Assembly: GCA_002686945.1 (NCBI GenBank)
Contig: NYYZ01000012.1
Span: forward strand, 29,840-93,839
DNA: 64,000 nt
Reading direction: 5' to 3'
Origin: Planctomycetota bacterium
Lineage (GTDB): Bacteria > Planctomycetota > UBA1135 > GCA-002686595
Positions 1-9,190 of the stretch are shown piece by piece (position 1 is the first letter of the stretch; every line of letters starts with the position of its first letter). The position numbers were made by a program, and so were the translations under genes. The notes beneath the pieces were generated by a model. That model worked only from the letters and a program-made list of their open reading frames with translations, was not told the origin of the DNA and ran no database searches.

Positions 1-813
1 CTGGCGGAACTCAAGCGTAATGACGGACAGGCCCGCACGGCGGCCAATGTGCGGCGCTTGCTGCGGGGTAGCCAGGTGGTCAAGAGTCACGATCAATGCG
101 ATCGCGTGCAGGATCCCTATAGCCTGCGCTGCGTGCCCCAGATTCATGGGGCCTTCAAGACTGCATTGCAGCATGTGGCGGATGTCCTTGGGGATGAATT
201 GGGAGCTGTGACAGACAATCCGATTGTGGATCCGGTGACGAACAAGGTATTCAGCGCAGGGCTTTTCCATGGCCAGCCCCTGTCGATGATCTTGGATTAC
301 CTGGGCCTCTCGTGTTGCACCCTGGCCAACGTGAGCGAGCGCCGTATCGAGCAGATGGTCAATCCAGACCTGTCGGGTTTGCCAGCGTTCTTGACCCCTG
401 ATCCTGGTCTGCACTCGGGGATGATGATCACTCAGTACGCTGCGGCGGCCCTGGTCAGCGAAAACAAGATCCATGCCCATCCTGCAAGTGTGGACAGCGT
501 GCCCACCAGCGCCAACCAGGAAGACCATGTGTCAATGGGCGTTACCGCCGGGCGTAAGGCGCGCACGATTCTCGACAACACCCAACGGGTGTTGAGCATC
601 GAGTGGATTTGTGCGGCCCAGGCCCGGGGTTTCCGCGCGGACCTCAAGGCTGGCAAGGGAGTTGAAGCGGGAGTTGCCCTCTTGCGCACCAAGGTCAAAG
701 TGCTCAAGGGAGATCGTTACCTCAAGCCGGATCTGGATGCGGCGGAGGAGCTGATTGCTTCAGGTGCCCTGGTCGCGGCGGTGGAAGAGTCCGCAGGCGC
801 TTTGAGTTTCTGA
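1..813 (+). CDS. hutH: histidine ammonia-lyase, C-terminal part
   Basis: Frame 1 is open from the first base, so the gene starts outside the window; 270 residues are visible. Histidine ammonia-lyase removes ammonia from L-histidine to give urocanate, the first step of histidine breakdown in the cytoplasm. The visible part contains the family blocks YSLRC-PQ-HG, TDNPIVDP, FHGQPL and NQEDHVSMG. The Ala-Ser-Gly triad that forms the MIO prosthetic group lies upstream of the window. Urocanate hydratase, the next enzyme, is encoded about 10.6 kb downstream on the same strand rather than next to it. Stop is TGA. Confidence 0.93.
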   Translation: MAELKRNDGQARTAANVRRLLRGSQVVKSHDQCDRVQDPYSLRCVPQIHGAFKTALQHVADVLGDELGAVTDNPIVDPVTNKVFSAGLFHGQPLSMILDYLGLSCCTLANVSERRIEQMVNPDLSGLPAFLTPDPGLHSGMMITQYAAAALVSENKIHAHPASVDSVPTSANQEDHVSMGVTAGRKARTILDNTQRVLSIEWICAAQARGFRADLKAGKGVEAGVALLRTKVKVLKGDRYLKPDLDAAEELIASGALVAAVEESAGALSF

Positions 814-815
814 GC

Positions 816-1598
816 CTAGACCTTGTCCTTTTCTGACCTGGCCTGATCGGGCAACCAAAGATCCAGCAACACCAGGATCCCAGCCAGACCGATACCCAGG
901 GCATGGGCTGTGCCCCCGATAAGGACTCCATTCACCCATGCGGCTGAATCTCGCGCCAGCCACCAGGAAACCAGATCCAACAAGAGCCCCATGCAGATGG
1001 CGAGGCTGATGCCACTGATCCAGGATTTTCTGAAGCGTGTCAGGGCCAGCAGGAAGACCGCCGCCAGGCTGACCCCAAAGAGGGACAGGGCGTGGGCGTG
1101 GGTCGAGGCCAGGAGAATCGCCTCGTTCATGGGGGAGACCTCGTTGTCGAAGGCCAGGGCGCGTATATCGTCCAGGTATTCAAGGGGAGGTTCAGCACGC
1201 CAGCTGGAGCTGCGTCCGTGGCAGTCCATGCAGTTGATGTCGAGAAGATCTGCGGGAACCATGTCTCCCAGGTCCAGGTTGTCCCAGTCCTCGATCACGC
1301 GGTCCGAGCCGAGCCACGCAAGCAGAGCTTTCCGGTCTGTTGCAGGAACTTCGGCGGCGCCGTCGATTTCGCTGGGGTGGCCCCGTTCCAGGGTGGAGCG
1401 CAGAAGGGACGGACTTTGCACCCCATGGTAGACGCCAGTTATGTCAGAGCTGGTCAGGCCTTCCTGGCCATCTCGTGGGCCGTGGTGTTCGGCCATATGC
1501 AAACCGGAAGCAGCATAGCCACCGAGCAATACCAGGGTCAGGGCGGTCAGGGAAAGCCGTAGTCCCAGGGGTAGTTTTCTCAAGAGCAAGGCGTCCAT
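816..1598 (-). CDS. membrane protein with one c-type heme motif
   Basis: 260 residues. A hydrophobic segment at about 14-30 is followed by an extracytoplasmic region with a CxxCH heme-attachment motif (C123-M-D-C126-H127). Three more membrane segments follow at about 168-186, 192-213 and 232-250, two of which carry His-Ala-Leu and could bind heme or metal. I do not recognise a named family. It is the last gene of the minus-strand run that contains two exported oxidoreductases and apbE, starting 3 bases after the stop of the oxidoreductase gene before it. Inference: it moves electrons between exported redox enzymes and the membrane. The heme motif is seen directly; the role is not. Confidence 0.75.
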   Translation of the reverse strand: MDALLLRKLPLGLRLSLTALTLVLLGGYAASGLHMAEHHGPRDGQEGLTSSDITGVYHGVQSPSLLRSTLERGHPSEIDGAAEVPATDRKALLAWLGSDRVIEDWDNLDLGDMVPADLLDINCMDCHGRSSSWRAEPPLEYLDDIRALAFDNEVSPMNEAILLASTHAHALSLFGVSLAAVFLLALTRFRKSWISGISLAICMGLLLDLVSWWLARDSAAWVNGVLIGGTAHALGIGLAGILVLLDLWLPDQARSEKDKV

Positions 1599-1601
1599 GG
1601 G

Positions 1602-2846
1602 TTACTTGGATGTGAGGTCTGACTCGTCGATGTCCTGGGGCATGCCCGTGGAAAGGGCTGCTTGCACTTTGATGGCAATCGCCGTGGCCCGCAGGCCTTC
1701 CTCTGCCGAGCAGATTACCTCGCTGCCCTTGGCGATGCTCTGGAAGAATGATTCGAGTCCGTAATAGAGGCCTGGATGGGGCAGGCCGACACCTTTCTTG
1801 AGTTTGCCCTGAGAGGCCAGTTTGGTTGCGTCGGCGATCAGGGTAATGCCTTCGTCGTTGTGGAACTGTTGACGGTTGGCGTAGACCTCCCAACCCTGGG
1901 TGGGGGCATCCGACTCCTTGAAAAGCCAGCCATGGCTCCAGGCCAGCCTCACTGTTCCCATGGTACCCATGAGCAGTTCTTGCGTGCCGTTGTAGGTATT
2001 GCCCAGGGTGGCACTCCAGTCCAGTTGCGAGCCGTCCTTGTAAGTCATCTTGGCGTGTACCGTATCAGGGATCTTGCGCCCATCGCGCCATGCGAGGACT
2101 GCACCGGAGGCCTCCACTCGTACGGGGTACTTTGAGGTGAACCAGTGCAGCACATCGAATTGCTGGGCACCTAATTCCCCGGGCAGGCCCAGACTGACTT
2201 CGGGGTCCAGGCGCCAGTTGAGTGCTTTCTCCCGGGCCGGATCAGAGCTGGGGGTGCGCCAGGAGTTCTTTTGATTGCTTTGTGCCGCCAGACTGACTAC
2301 ATCGCGGATCGCGCCGGAGCGTACGAAAGAACGGGCCAATGCATAGACAGGGTTGGCGCGGCCCTGGTATCCGGTTTGGAAGACCTTGCCCGCACTGCTG
2401 GCGGCCGCTGTGATCGCACGGCAGTCTGCAAGAGTGTGGGCCAGGGGTGACTCGCAGTAGATGTGCTTCTCTGCTGCCAGGCCTTCCTCACATGGTTCCC
2501 GATGCAGATGGGTGGGAGTGGCGATCAGGAGTGCGTCCAGGTCAGGATGTGCTGCCAGCATGGACTCTTGGGTTGCATAGCCCTGGGCTCCTCTTGCGCG
2601 TCGGCTGGCGGAACGCAGACGGCGTTCGTCCGTATCGCAGTAGGCCACCAGGGTGACCTCGTCGAATTTGCCAAGTTCTACCAGCATGGCGCGACCTTGG
2701 CGGCCCACACCCACAAGACCCACGCGCAGGTCAGCACCCAGGTAAGGTCGAGCGGCGAGGAAGTCGGGCAGGATCTGTGTGGCGGCGCCACCGGCACCAG
2801 CCATCAGAATGGTGCGGCGGTCGGGGGAGGGGTTGCTGGGATGCAT
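1602..2846 (-). CDS. exported Gfo/Idh/MocA-family oxidoreductase, variant active site
   Basis: 414 residues. The N-terminus has a twin-arginine pattern (RRTILMAGAGGAA), so the start at 2846 is preferred although it overlaps the end of apbE by 43 bases; a later Met would cut into the signal. The Rossmann motif VGLVGVGRQG lies at about 42-51. The family's EKP motif, whose Lys is usually catalytic, reads ESP here (E132-S133-P134), unlike the second copy at 3798-5093. Such proteins are NAD(P)-dependent sugar or inositol dehydrogenases, often with tightly bound cofactor when exported. The loss of Lys suggests altered chemistry or substrate. Substrate unknown. Confidence 0.88.
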   Translation of the reverse strand: MHPSNPSPDRRTILMAGAGGAATQILPDFLAARPYLGADLRVGLVGVGRQGRAMLVELGKFDEVTLVAYCDTDERRLRSASRRARGAQGYATQESMLAAHPDLDALLIATPTHLHREPCEEGLAAEKHIYCESPLAHTLADCRAITAAASSAGKVFQTGYQGRANPVYALARSFVRSGAIRDVVSLAAQSNQKNSWRTPSSDPAREKALNWRLDPEVSLGLPGELGAQQFDVLHWFTSKYPVRVEASGAVLAWRDGRKIPDTVHAKMTYKDGSQLDWSATLGNTYNGTQELLMGTMGTVRLAWSHGWLFKESDAPTQGWEVYANRQQFHNDEGITLIADATKLASQGKLKKGVGLPHPGLYYGLESFFQSIAKGSEVICSAEEGLRATAIAIKVQAALSTGMPQDIDESDLTSK

Positions 2847-3775
2847 GGTTCAATACGGAAACAGTTCGGGCGCCCGGGGGAGAGCAGCCAGGAGTCGGGT
2901 GAGGGTTGGGTCAAGAGGCTGAGGTCAGCGGGCACGTCCGTGGGGCGGCAGCCCGCCACAAGGGCTGTGCTCCAGGCGTCGCAGGCTGCAGCGCTTGGGC
3001 CCACCACAGCCGCTGCCAGAAGATGGCGTGTACCGCAGGCCTGGTGGGGATCCAGGATGTGGCTGTGGCGGTTCCTGGGCTGGTGCTCCTGGCCTGTCGC
3101 GCTGCTGCTCGCGATGGGGGATCCATGCCGGGAGTGGGCCGCCGAGACGCTCAGGGCTGTGTTGGCCAAGAGTGCCTGGGGTGCGTGTTCATCGGTTCCG
3201 ATCGCAACCTGCCAGGCATCTTTCCCCGGGGGCGGGTCCAGGGCAAGGGCGGTGGAAGTGCCTCCATGCATGAGGGCACAGTTGACTCCTTCCTCGATCA
3301 GGACCTGGGCAGCAAGGTCCAAGGCCGCACCTTTGGCGATGGCACCCAGATCGAGTTCCATGCCTGCTCTGGCCAGGCCCACGCTGCAAGAATCTGGGTC
3401 GAGGCTGATTCCCTTCACATCAATCAATGTGGTCAAGGGTGTGGTGGTTTCCTCGGGTATGTCATCCCGCAGTCCAAGCTGGCGCAGGAGTGGACCCAGG
3501 AGCGGGTTGAAAAACCCGTGGCTGTTCTTTGCCACTTCAACGCATAGGTGCAGCAATTCGAAGGTCTCAGGATCAACCTTCACTCCAGGCCCTCCCGCGC
3601 AGCGCGCCAGATGGGCTACCATCGAATCAGAAGCAAAGGCATTCCAGCGTCTGTGGGCGATCTGGATCTCTTCCAGGGCCAGCTCGCCAACTGCGCGCAG
3701 TTGATCCTCATGCTGACCAGTGAGGACCAGCTCGAAGCGGGTCCCCATGGCCTGACAGGCGAGTCGCAGGGGCAT
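2804..3775 (-). CDS. apbE: FAD:protein FMN transferase
   Basis: 323 residues from the Met at 3775. A longer frame runs to 3880 but would overlap the upstream gene, and MPLRLACQAMGTRFELVLTG is the usual ApbE beginning, so 3775 is chosen (22 bases after the upstream stop). ApbE attaches FMN covalently to Thr or Ser of exported flavoproteins. Family features visible are the DLGAIAKG block, a GG-containing block near MHGGTSTA, the HILDP motif, and the C-terminal DAWSTALV helix that binds metal and FAD. No clear lipoprotein signal. It sits between two exported oxidoreductase genes and may flavinylate a redox partner; I did not find an SGATxT-type acceptor motif in this operon. Confidence 0.88.
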   Translation of the reverse strand: MPLRLACQAMGTRFELVLTGQHEDQLRAVGELALEEIQIAHRRWNAFASDSMVAHLARCAGGPGVKVDPETFELLHLCVEVAKNSHGFFNPLLGPLLRQLGLRDDIPEETTTPLTTLIDVKGISLDPDSCSVGLARAGMELDLGAIAKGAALDLAAQVLIEEGVNCALMHGGTSTALALDPPPGKDAWQVAIGTDEHAPQALLANTALSVSAAHSRHGSPIASSSATGQEHQPRNRHSHILDPHQACGTRHLLAAAVVGPSAAACDAWSTALVAGCRPTDVPADLSLLTQPSPDSWLLSPGRPNCFRIEPCIPATPPPTAAPF

Positions 3776-3797
3776 GGTCAAGGACAGTGCCAGGGGC

Positions 3798-5093
3798 CTA
3801 AATCGCCTTGGCCTGGCCTGTGGCATGGTCAAAGCCCCAAGCGCTGCCGGTCCACATGGAACGGGTGGCCAGATCGACAACCACCATCACCTGAGTGGCG
3901 AGGTCCACCTGGCTGATGTTCTGTTCACGGGTGCGGACACAGTGCAACCAGTTCAAGCGCAGGGCTTCCTGGGGCGAGACCCGGCTGCATTCGTGACGTT
4001 CCGGATCCACATCGTCGGCAAAAATGCGTTCCGGGCGCAATTCGCAGTCGTTGGAGCCAAGGTAGAGGTTTGCCTCATGTCCGCGGATCAGGACCTCGAG
4101 GCCCTGCTCATTGCAGGTGGAACCCGCCACGATCATGGTGTGCTCCTTTTCGAATTCGACGGTCAGCATGACCTGATCGTGATTCTCCATGGACTTGTCT
4201 GAATAGTGCCCGCCGGAGGCCGTGACCCGAATGGGCCAGCCACGATCGAGTGAGAACATCAAGGGCGTCATCATGTGTACCAGGAGGTCTCCAATGATGC
4301 CCGTGGACCAGTTGCGGTAGCGACGCCAGCGGTGGTAGACCTCGGTGTCAAACTCTGCCAGGCCCTTGGGTCCGCACCAGCGATCCCAGTCCAGGGTGGT
4401 GCCGGGTTCGACCTTGGGGTCGATACCGTAGAGCCATTCGCCGTTCTTTGAGTTGCGGCAGTAGCTGGTTTGGGAGAGGGTCGGCAGCCCGATGCGCCCA
4501 TCGGCGATCCATTTGCGCGCGACCTGGTACTTCTCATACATCATGTACTGGGTGCCCACCTGCAAACGCATGTGCGGGTTCGCGGCCATGGTGTTGCGCA
4601 TCCAAAGGGCTTCCTCAATCGAAAGGGTCATAGGCTTCTCGCAGTAGACATCTTTGCCCGCTGCAATTGCGTCCACTGACATGGTGGCGTGCCAGTGCTC
4701 CGGACTGGCGATCAGGACGCAGTCGATGTCTTTGCGTGCCAGGAGTTCCGTATGGACCCTATAGGCGCCGACCTCGACCCCTTCCTGACGCTCGGTGGCG
4801 GTTTTCTGGGCCTGGTCCAAACGGATCTGATTCACATCACAAACCGCGACCACATCGAAGGCTTCCTTGCCGGCTTCGCGTTGGCCCAGCATGGAACCCA
4901 GGTGACCGCTACCCATGCCCCCGCAGCCGATCAGGCCCACGCGAATGCGCTCGTCATCAGCCTTGGGGCTCTTGTCGGGGGCGCTGGGAATTGGAAATTT
5001 GGCGTCCTGGCCGGCGATGCCGTTGCTGATCGCAAGGGCGCTGGCTGCTCCGCTGGAGAGAACAAGGCGACGGGAAGGGGTATTTGAATTCAT
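3798..5093 (-). CDS. exported Gfo/Idh/MocA-family oxidoreductase
   Basis: 431 residues with a Tat-type N-terminus (SRRLVLSSGAASALA), a Rossmann motif VGLIGCGGMG at about 52-61, and an intact EKP motif (E152-K153-P154). The C-terminal half has blocks typical of planctomycete Gfo/Idh/MocA proteins, such as HRWRRYRNWSTG and GDLLVHMM. It is probably the first gene of the minus-strand operon running to 816. Members oxidise or reduce sugar hydroxyls with NAD(P). The divergent DUF1080 gene 100 bases away suggests 3-keto-glycoside chemistry outside the cytoplasm; the exact substrate cannot be read from the sequence. Confidence 0.92.
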   Translation of the reverse strand: MNSNTPSRRLVLSSGAASALAISNGIAGQDAKFPIPSAPDKSPKADDERIRVGLIGCGGMGSGHLGSMLGQREAGKEAFDVVAVCDVNQIRLDQAQKTATERQEGVEVGAYRVHTELLARKDIDCVLIASPEHWHATMSVDAIAAGKDVYCEKPMTLSIEEALWMRNTMAANPHMRLQVGTQYMMYEKYQVARKWIADGRIGLPTLSQTSYCRNSKNGEWLYGIDPKVEPGTTLDWDRWCGPKGLAEFDTEVYHRWRRYRNWSTGIIGDLLVHMMTPLMFSLDRGWPIRVTASGGHYSDKSMENHDQVMLTVEFEKEHTMIVAGSTCNEQGLEVLIRGHEANLYLGSNDCELRPERIFADDVDPERHECSRVSPQEALRLNWLHCVRTREQNISQVDLATQVMVVVDLATRSMWTGSAWGFDHATGQAKAI

Positions 5094-5195
5094 GGGGGGC
5101 TGGGTTGAAGAGGCCGGGAGACGCTGGTGATTCTACCCGCAGGATGCCCAAGGTGACGGTTGCAGGTTGCGGGCCTGCCTGAGATGATCTCAGCC

Positions 5196-6497
5196 ATGCC
5201 CTATTTGCTGTCCAGTGCCCTCCTTACCACTCTTCTGGTTCCTTCAGCCCCGGCCTCCGACGGCTGGCATTCGCTCTTTGACGGAGAATCCCTTCAGGGC
5301 TGGACCACGACCGGCGGTCGTTACGACGGCAAGGCGGTTTGGGGTGTGGAGGATGGCGCGATCACCGGACGCGAGGGACCCGGCCGTGCGGGAGGCCTGA
5401 TCTACACCACCACCACCTGGTCAGACTTTGAGATGAGCTTCGACGCCTGGGTCGACTATCCGTTTGACTCGGGGGTGTTTGTGCGCATGCGTCCTGACCA
5501 GGACGGCATGCAGTTCACCCTGGACAATCGTCCTGGCGGTGAAATCGGTGCGCTCTACTCAGCTGGCTACTTCTTGCACAACCCGGCTGGTGCCAGCCAC
5601 TGGAATCAAGAGGCCTGGAATCAGGTGCGCGTGCGTGTTGCGGGTAATCCCATGCACCTTGAGATGTGGGTCAATGGCAGCAAGACAACAGACTATCGCT
5701 TGCCCGATGGCACACGGCCATTGGCGATGGAAGGCCTGATCGGGCTGCAAGTGCACGGTGGGGGCAATGCTGTGGAGGGAGCGCGGGCCGCATTCCGGAA
5801 CATTCAACTGCGCCCTTTGCCGGCGGGCAGCGGGGAATATTGGTCAAAGGACAAGGCGGGGGCGATGCGCTTGACCGCCGCGGGTGCGCGCGCCGGATGG
5901 GCGAGTCTGTTCAACGGCAAGGATCTCACCGGCTGGAAGGGCGCAGGTGACGGCAGCGGCTATGAGGTTCGAGATGGCCTGATGGCATTCCTGGTCAAGG
6001 GATCCTCGTCTCACCTGGTCACCGTTGCGGATCACACGAACTTCCAACTGCGTCTGGACTTCAAGATTGCCCGGGGTGCAAACAGTGGCCTCTTTCTCAG
6101 GGCAGATCGCAGCGGCGGCAATCCCGCCTACACTGGTCGCGAGGTCCAGATCATCGATGATCATCACTGGGAAGAGGACACCAACTCGAAGCTCAAGCCC
6201 TGGCAGTTCAGCGGTTCACTCTATGGCGCATCGGCTCCGGCCAAGAAAGACGCACTGCGCCCGAATGGGGAGTGGAATACCATGGTCGTGACCCTCAATG
6301 GTCCGCGCATGGTGACGGTCTTGAATGGTGCGATTCTCTACGATCTGGATACAGAGAAGCTCAAACCCATCCAAGGCGGTGCCTTTGCCGATCGCGCTTC
6401 CACCGGCTTCATTGGCCTCCAGCGCCATGCGCCGGGAACTGTGGATGGGGATGCCTACGCCTGGTTCCGAAACATCTATCTGCGCGAGACCCCCTGA
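5196..6497 (+). CDS. secreted tandem DUF1080 (3-keto-disaccharide hydrolase-like) protein
   Basis: 433 residues from the ATG at 5196, chosen because it opens a clean signal peptide (MPYLLSSALLTTLLVPSAPA); starts at 5160 or 5184 are also in frame. The mature protein holds two DUF1080 concanavalin-like domains in tandem. Each begins with the family signature: GWHSLFDGESLQGW near residue 25 and GWASLFNGKDLTGW near residue 235. The first includes DSGVFVRM, the second NSGLFLRA and the terminal IGLQRH block. DUF1080 proteins cleave 3-keto-glycosides made by Gfo/Idh/MocA-type or related dehydrogenases. It is divergent from the exported dehydrogenase operon at 816-5093, which supports a joint role. 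Confidence 0.9.
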   Translation: MPYLLSSALLTTLLVPSAPASDGWHSLFDGESLQGWTTTGGRYDGKAVWGVEDGAITGREGPGRAGGLIYTTTTWSDFEMSFDAWVDYPFDSGVFVRMRPDQDGMQFTLDNRPGGEIGALYSAGYFLHNPAGASHWNQEAWNQVRVRVAGNPMHLEMWVNGSKTTDYRLPDGTRPLAMEGLIGLQVHGGGNAVEGARAAFRNIQLRPLPAGSGEYWSKDKAGAMRLTAAGARAGWASLFNGKDLTGWKGAGDGSGYEVRDGLMAFLVKGSSSHLVTVADHTNFQLRLDFKIARGANSGLFLRADRSGGNPAYTGREVQIIDDHHWEEDTNSKLKPWQFSGSLYGASAPAKKDALRPNGEWNTMVVTLNGPRMVTVLNGAILYDLDTEKLKPIQGGAFADRASTGFIGLQRHAPGTVDGDAYAWFRNIYLRETP

Positions 6498-6525
6498 GAC
6501 GGGTCGGCGCCCGGGGTTCCCCTTT

Positions 6526-9069
6526 TCACTGAAACCCGATCGTGATCACATCGGAGAAATTCGATGTGGGGGTCGGTACTGCGTCTCGATACCAGAGTTG
6601 GAAGGTCCAGCTGTCACCGGGCTGAATCGCGACGCCGGCTCCAACCGGGAGTTGGGCCATGTTGACATCGATCGCCAGGTGTCCTGTGTTACCCGTGCTG
6701 GCCACTTGTGCTGCGAAGCGACCGATCTGCCCGCCCAGGCACAGGATTCCCATGCTGCCGCCAGGATTGGGTACAACGGCGGTGGCTTGAGAGCAGAGGT
6801 AGTATCCGAACTGCTGATGGGGCAGGTTGATTGTGGCCAGTTCCAGGTCCTGGTCGGACACGGTGGAGCTTCCCGTAGCGTGCAGACTGGCTGGTTTGCC
6901 GGTTGAGTTGGGCACTGCCGGGGAACATGAGCGCTGGCCCAGGCCTCCAGGGTCAGCGGGAACAAGGCTGACATCATCCAGGGCGGCTTCCACGATAGAG
7001 CCACCGCCCAGGTCGGAGGCCATGAAGCGCAGGCGCACTGCAGCTGTCATGTTGAGGCTGGTCTCCAGGTCCAGGGAGTACTCGTTCCAGCCGCCGTTGG
7101 CTCCGGTGGGTCCCACGGTGGCCAGGTTGGTCCAGCTGGCACCTCCATTGTCCGAGCCTTCGATCTCGAAGACATCCTGATCTGGAGAACCTCCCGTGCT
7201 GTTCGAGTACCAGAGCCAGAAGTTCAGTTGTACCGCGCTTTGACCGCTCAGGTTGAAGTTGGGAGAGGTCAGGGTCGTGGTGCCGCCATCAACATCGTTG
7301 GAACCCAAGCTGCCGCCTACGACGCCCTGGCCTGTGAACCAGCAGCTCGTGCCGCCGGGGGTGTGGTTGTCTTCCGGTTGGGCTGCGGTACCAACGGGGT
7401 CGCCGCGTTCCCAGGCTCCCGTGGAGGCGTCATTTGGCGCGCTGAGACTCCAGCCCTCATCCGAGGCTCCTTCAAAATCGAAGACTGCCAAGGGGACACC
7501 AGCGCCCGCCACGAACGCATCGGGTGCGCTGAAGCTGTGGCTATCCCATGTGAACTCAAGCGAGTACTCGATCAGGGTGCCAGCGGGAACTCCCGCCAAG
7601 AGGTCGAGCATTTGCGTTTGGTGCAGGTCGCTGAAGGAACTTACGTTCGCCGCACCGCCAGGGCCTGTGCTGACCACGGCCCAGGGACTCAAGCTGGTCA
7701 GAGTGACTGTGACCGGTCCGGTGGGGGCGAGCCCTGAGTTCCGTAGAACCAGATCGAACAGGACACTTTCACCTCCCTCAAAAATACCATCCCCGTCTCC
7801 CGCATCCATCAGGTTGTGGGCATCCAGTCGCAGCCAGGCCCCAGCAGCCAAGGCGGTGCGCGCAAGGGCCAGGCGGTTTTCTTCCGCAAGCGGAATGATG
7901 CGATCGACCGGCGGCCAGAAACCATCGGACGAGCCGCCGATCTCCGGCGTCCAGGCCAGAGTTCCGTGGCCCCCATGGTCCTGATCAAAGGTCACGCCGT
8001 TGGCCTCGTACAACAGGAGCGAAGCCGGGCCGTGGGGATAACCGTTGAACTCTGTGGCCAAGGACCCGATCTCGTCATAGGCGGACCAGTTCCCGGGATA
8101 GAGCGGTGCATACCCCCAGGGCGCGAGCCACAGGTCGGAGTAGGTGTGCATCGAAAGTGCAGTCTTGAAGTCGCGGCTGGCCATGAATGCCACCATGGCT
8201 GCTACCTCCGGTTCGCTGGCTGCAGCGGTTCCCCGATAGGTTTCGCCGTCGGGGTTGGAGCTTGATCCCGAGTCGTCATAAAACCACTCATAGGGATAGT
8301 TCCGATTGAGGTCCACACCCATGGACCCGCCCCCGTTGTCGCGCCGGTTCTTGCGCCACATACCGCCGCCGCCGGGTTGAATCGTCTGGTTGTAGACATA
8401 GCCGTCCGGGTTGACCACGGGCAGGATCCACGTCTCGCGACGGTTGACTAGATAGGTGGCCAGCGGGTCCGTGCCACATTCCTCGCACAACCAGAGCAGA
8501 TACCAGAGCGCAGTCTGCATGGACTCGGGCTCACGTGCGTGATGCATGGCATCGAAACGCACTTCTGGTTCGTTCTCGTCCACTCCCGGCTGATCGGAGA
8601 CCTTGACCGCCCAAAGATCGCGGCCCTCCAGAGACTGGCCAAGGGAGAACTTCGGTGTGATGTATTGGGGATAGGCAGCCCCGATTTGATCGAGCACCGA
8701 TTCGACTTCGGCGAAGGTGTAATAGCCACCCATGCTCCCCTGTCCAAAGGCCGGTTGCAGCCAGCTGCCAAGACCCGTGCCTTGGGGTGGAAGGGATCCG
8801 GTGGCCAGGCGCTGGGCGTAGTAGCCTGCGATGTCTTCGATCAGGATTGTGGCCTCGAGGCCCTGGGCTTTGAGAAACCTTAGCTGTCCATCGTCCGCCA
8901 CCAGATCAAAGCGGCCCCCGGGAATATCGCGTTCAACCAAGTCGACTCCCAGTTTTTGCAATTGTGCCAGGGTGCGCAGGTTGCCATCGATGCGTGCCAG
9001 ATGGGCGTCACCATTGGGGGCGGGCAGGCTTCCCTGGAGAGACATGATCAAGCAGAGGGTATTCAGCAT
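6526..9069 (-). CDS. secreted M14 zinc carboxypeptidase with C-terminal accessory domains
   Basis: 847 residues from the Met at 9069, which starts a signal peptide (MLNTLCLIMSLQGSLPAPNG); 9102 is an in-frame alternative. After a roughly 110-residue pro-like region comes the M14 catalytic domain: the zinc motif HAREPE, NPDGY, the VDLNRNYP block, the third zinc ligand in SMHTYSD, and the catalytic Glu in WTPEIGG. Then come a CARDB-like beta domain, a lectin/MAM-like beta domain (from FDFEGASDEGW), and a final domain of about 135 residues that ends in SNFSDVITIGFQ. The same type of last domain closes the protein at 15936-19130. Expected to be an extracellular or cell-surface peptidase. Confidence 0.9.
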   Translation of the reverse strand: MLNTLCLIMSLQGSLPAPNGDAHLARIDGNLRTLAQLQKLGVDLVERDIPGGRFDLVADDGQLRFLKAQGLEATILIEDIAGYYAQRLATGSLPPQGTGLGSWLQPAFGQGSMGGYYTFAEVESVLDQIGAAYPQYITPKFSLGQSLEGRDLWAVKVSDQPGVDENEPEVRFDAMHHAREPESMQTALWYLLWLCEECGTDPLATYLVNRRETWILPVVNPDGYVYNQTIQPGGGGMWRKNRRDNGGGSMGVDLNRNYPYEWFYDDSGSSSNPDGETYRGTAAASEPEVAAMVAFMASRDFKTALSMHTYSDLWLAPWGYAPLYPGNWSAYDEIGSLATEFNGYPHGPASLLLYEANGVTFDQDHGGHGTLAWTPEIGGSSDGFWPPVDRIIPLAEENRLALARTALAAGAWLRLDAHNLMDAGDGDGIFEGGESVLFDLVLRNSGLAPTGPVTVTLTSLSPWAVVSTGPGGAANVSSFSDLHQTQMLDLLAGVPAGTLIEYSLEFTWDSHSFSAPDAFVAGAGVPLAVFDFEGASDEGWSLSAPNDASTGAWERGDPVGTAAQPEDNHTPGGTSCWFTGQGVVGGSLGSNDVDGGTTTLTSPNFNLSGQSAVQLNFWLWYSNSTGGSPDQDVFEIEGSDNGGASWTNLATVGPTGANGGWNEYSLDLETSLNMTAAVRLRFMASDLGGGSIVEAALDDVSLVPADPGGLGQRSCSPAVPNSTGKPASLHATGSSTVSDQDLELATINLPHQQFGYYLCSQATAVVPNPGGSMGILCLGGQIGRFAAQVASTGNTGHLAIDVNMAQLPVGAGVAIQPGDSWTFQLWYRDAVPTPTSNFSDVITIGFQ

Positions 9070-9190
9070 GGTTGTTCTTGGCAGTGTCGGGGGGAGATCC
9101 ATGAAAGATACCCCCTCTGGTCCAAAGACGGGGGTCCGAGTTGTGTCTGAGGTGCCACCCCGGTGATCTTGTGCGCTAACCTGGGCCGTC

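Noticed and set aside
2463-3704. Open frame of 413 codons on the + strand opposite apbE and an oxidoreductase gene
   Set aside because: It is antisense to two genes with clear family motifs and shows no recognisable protein features.
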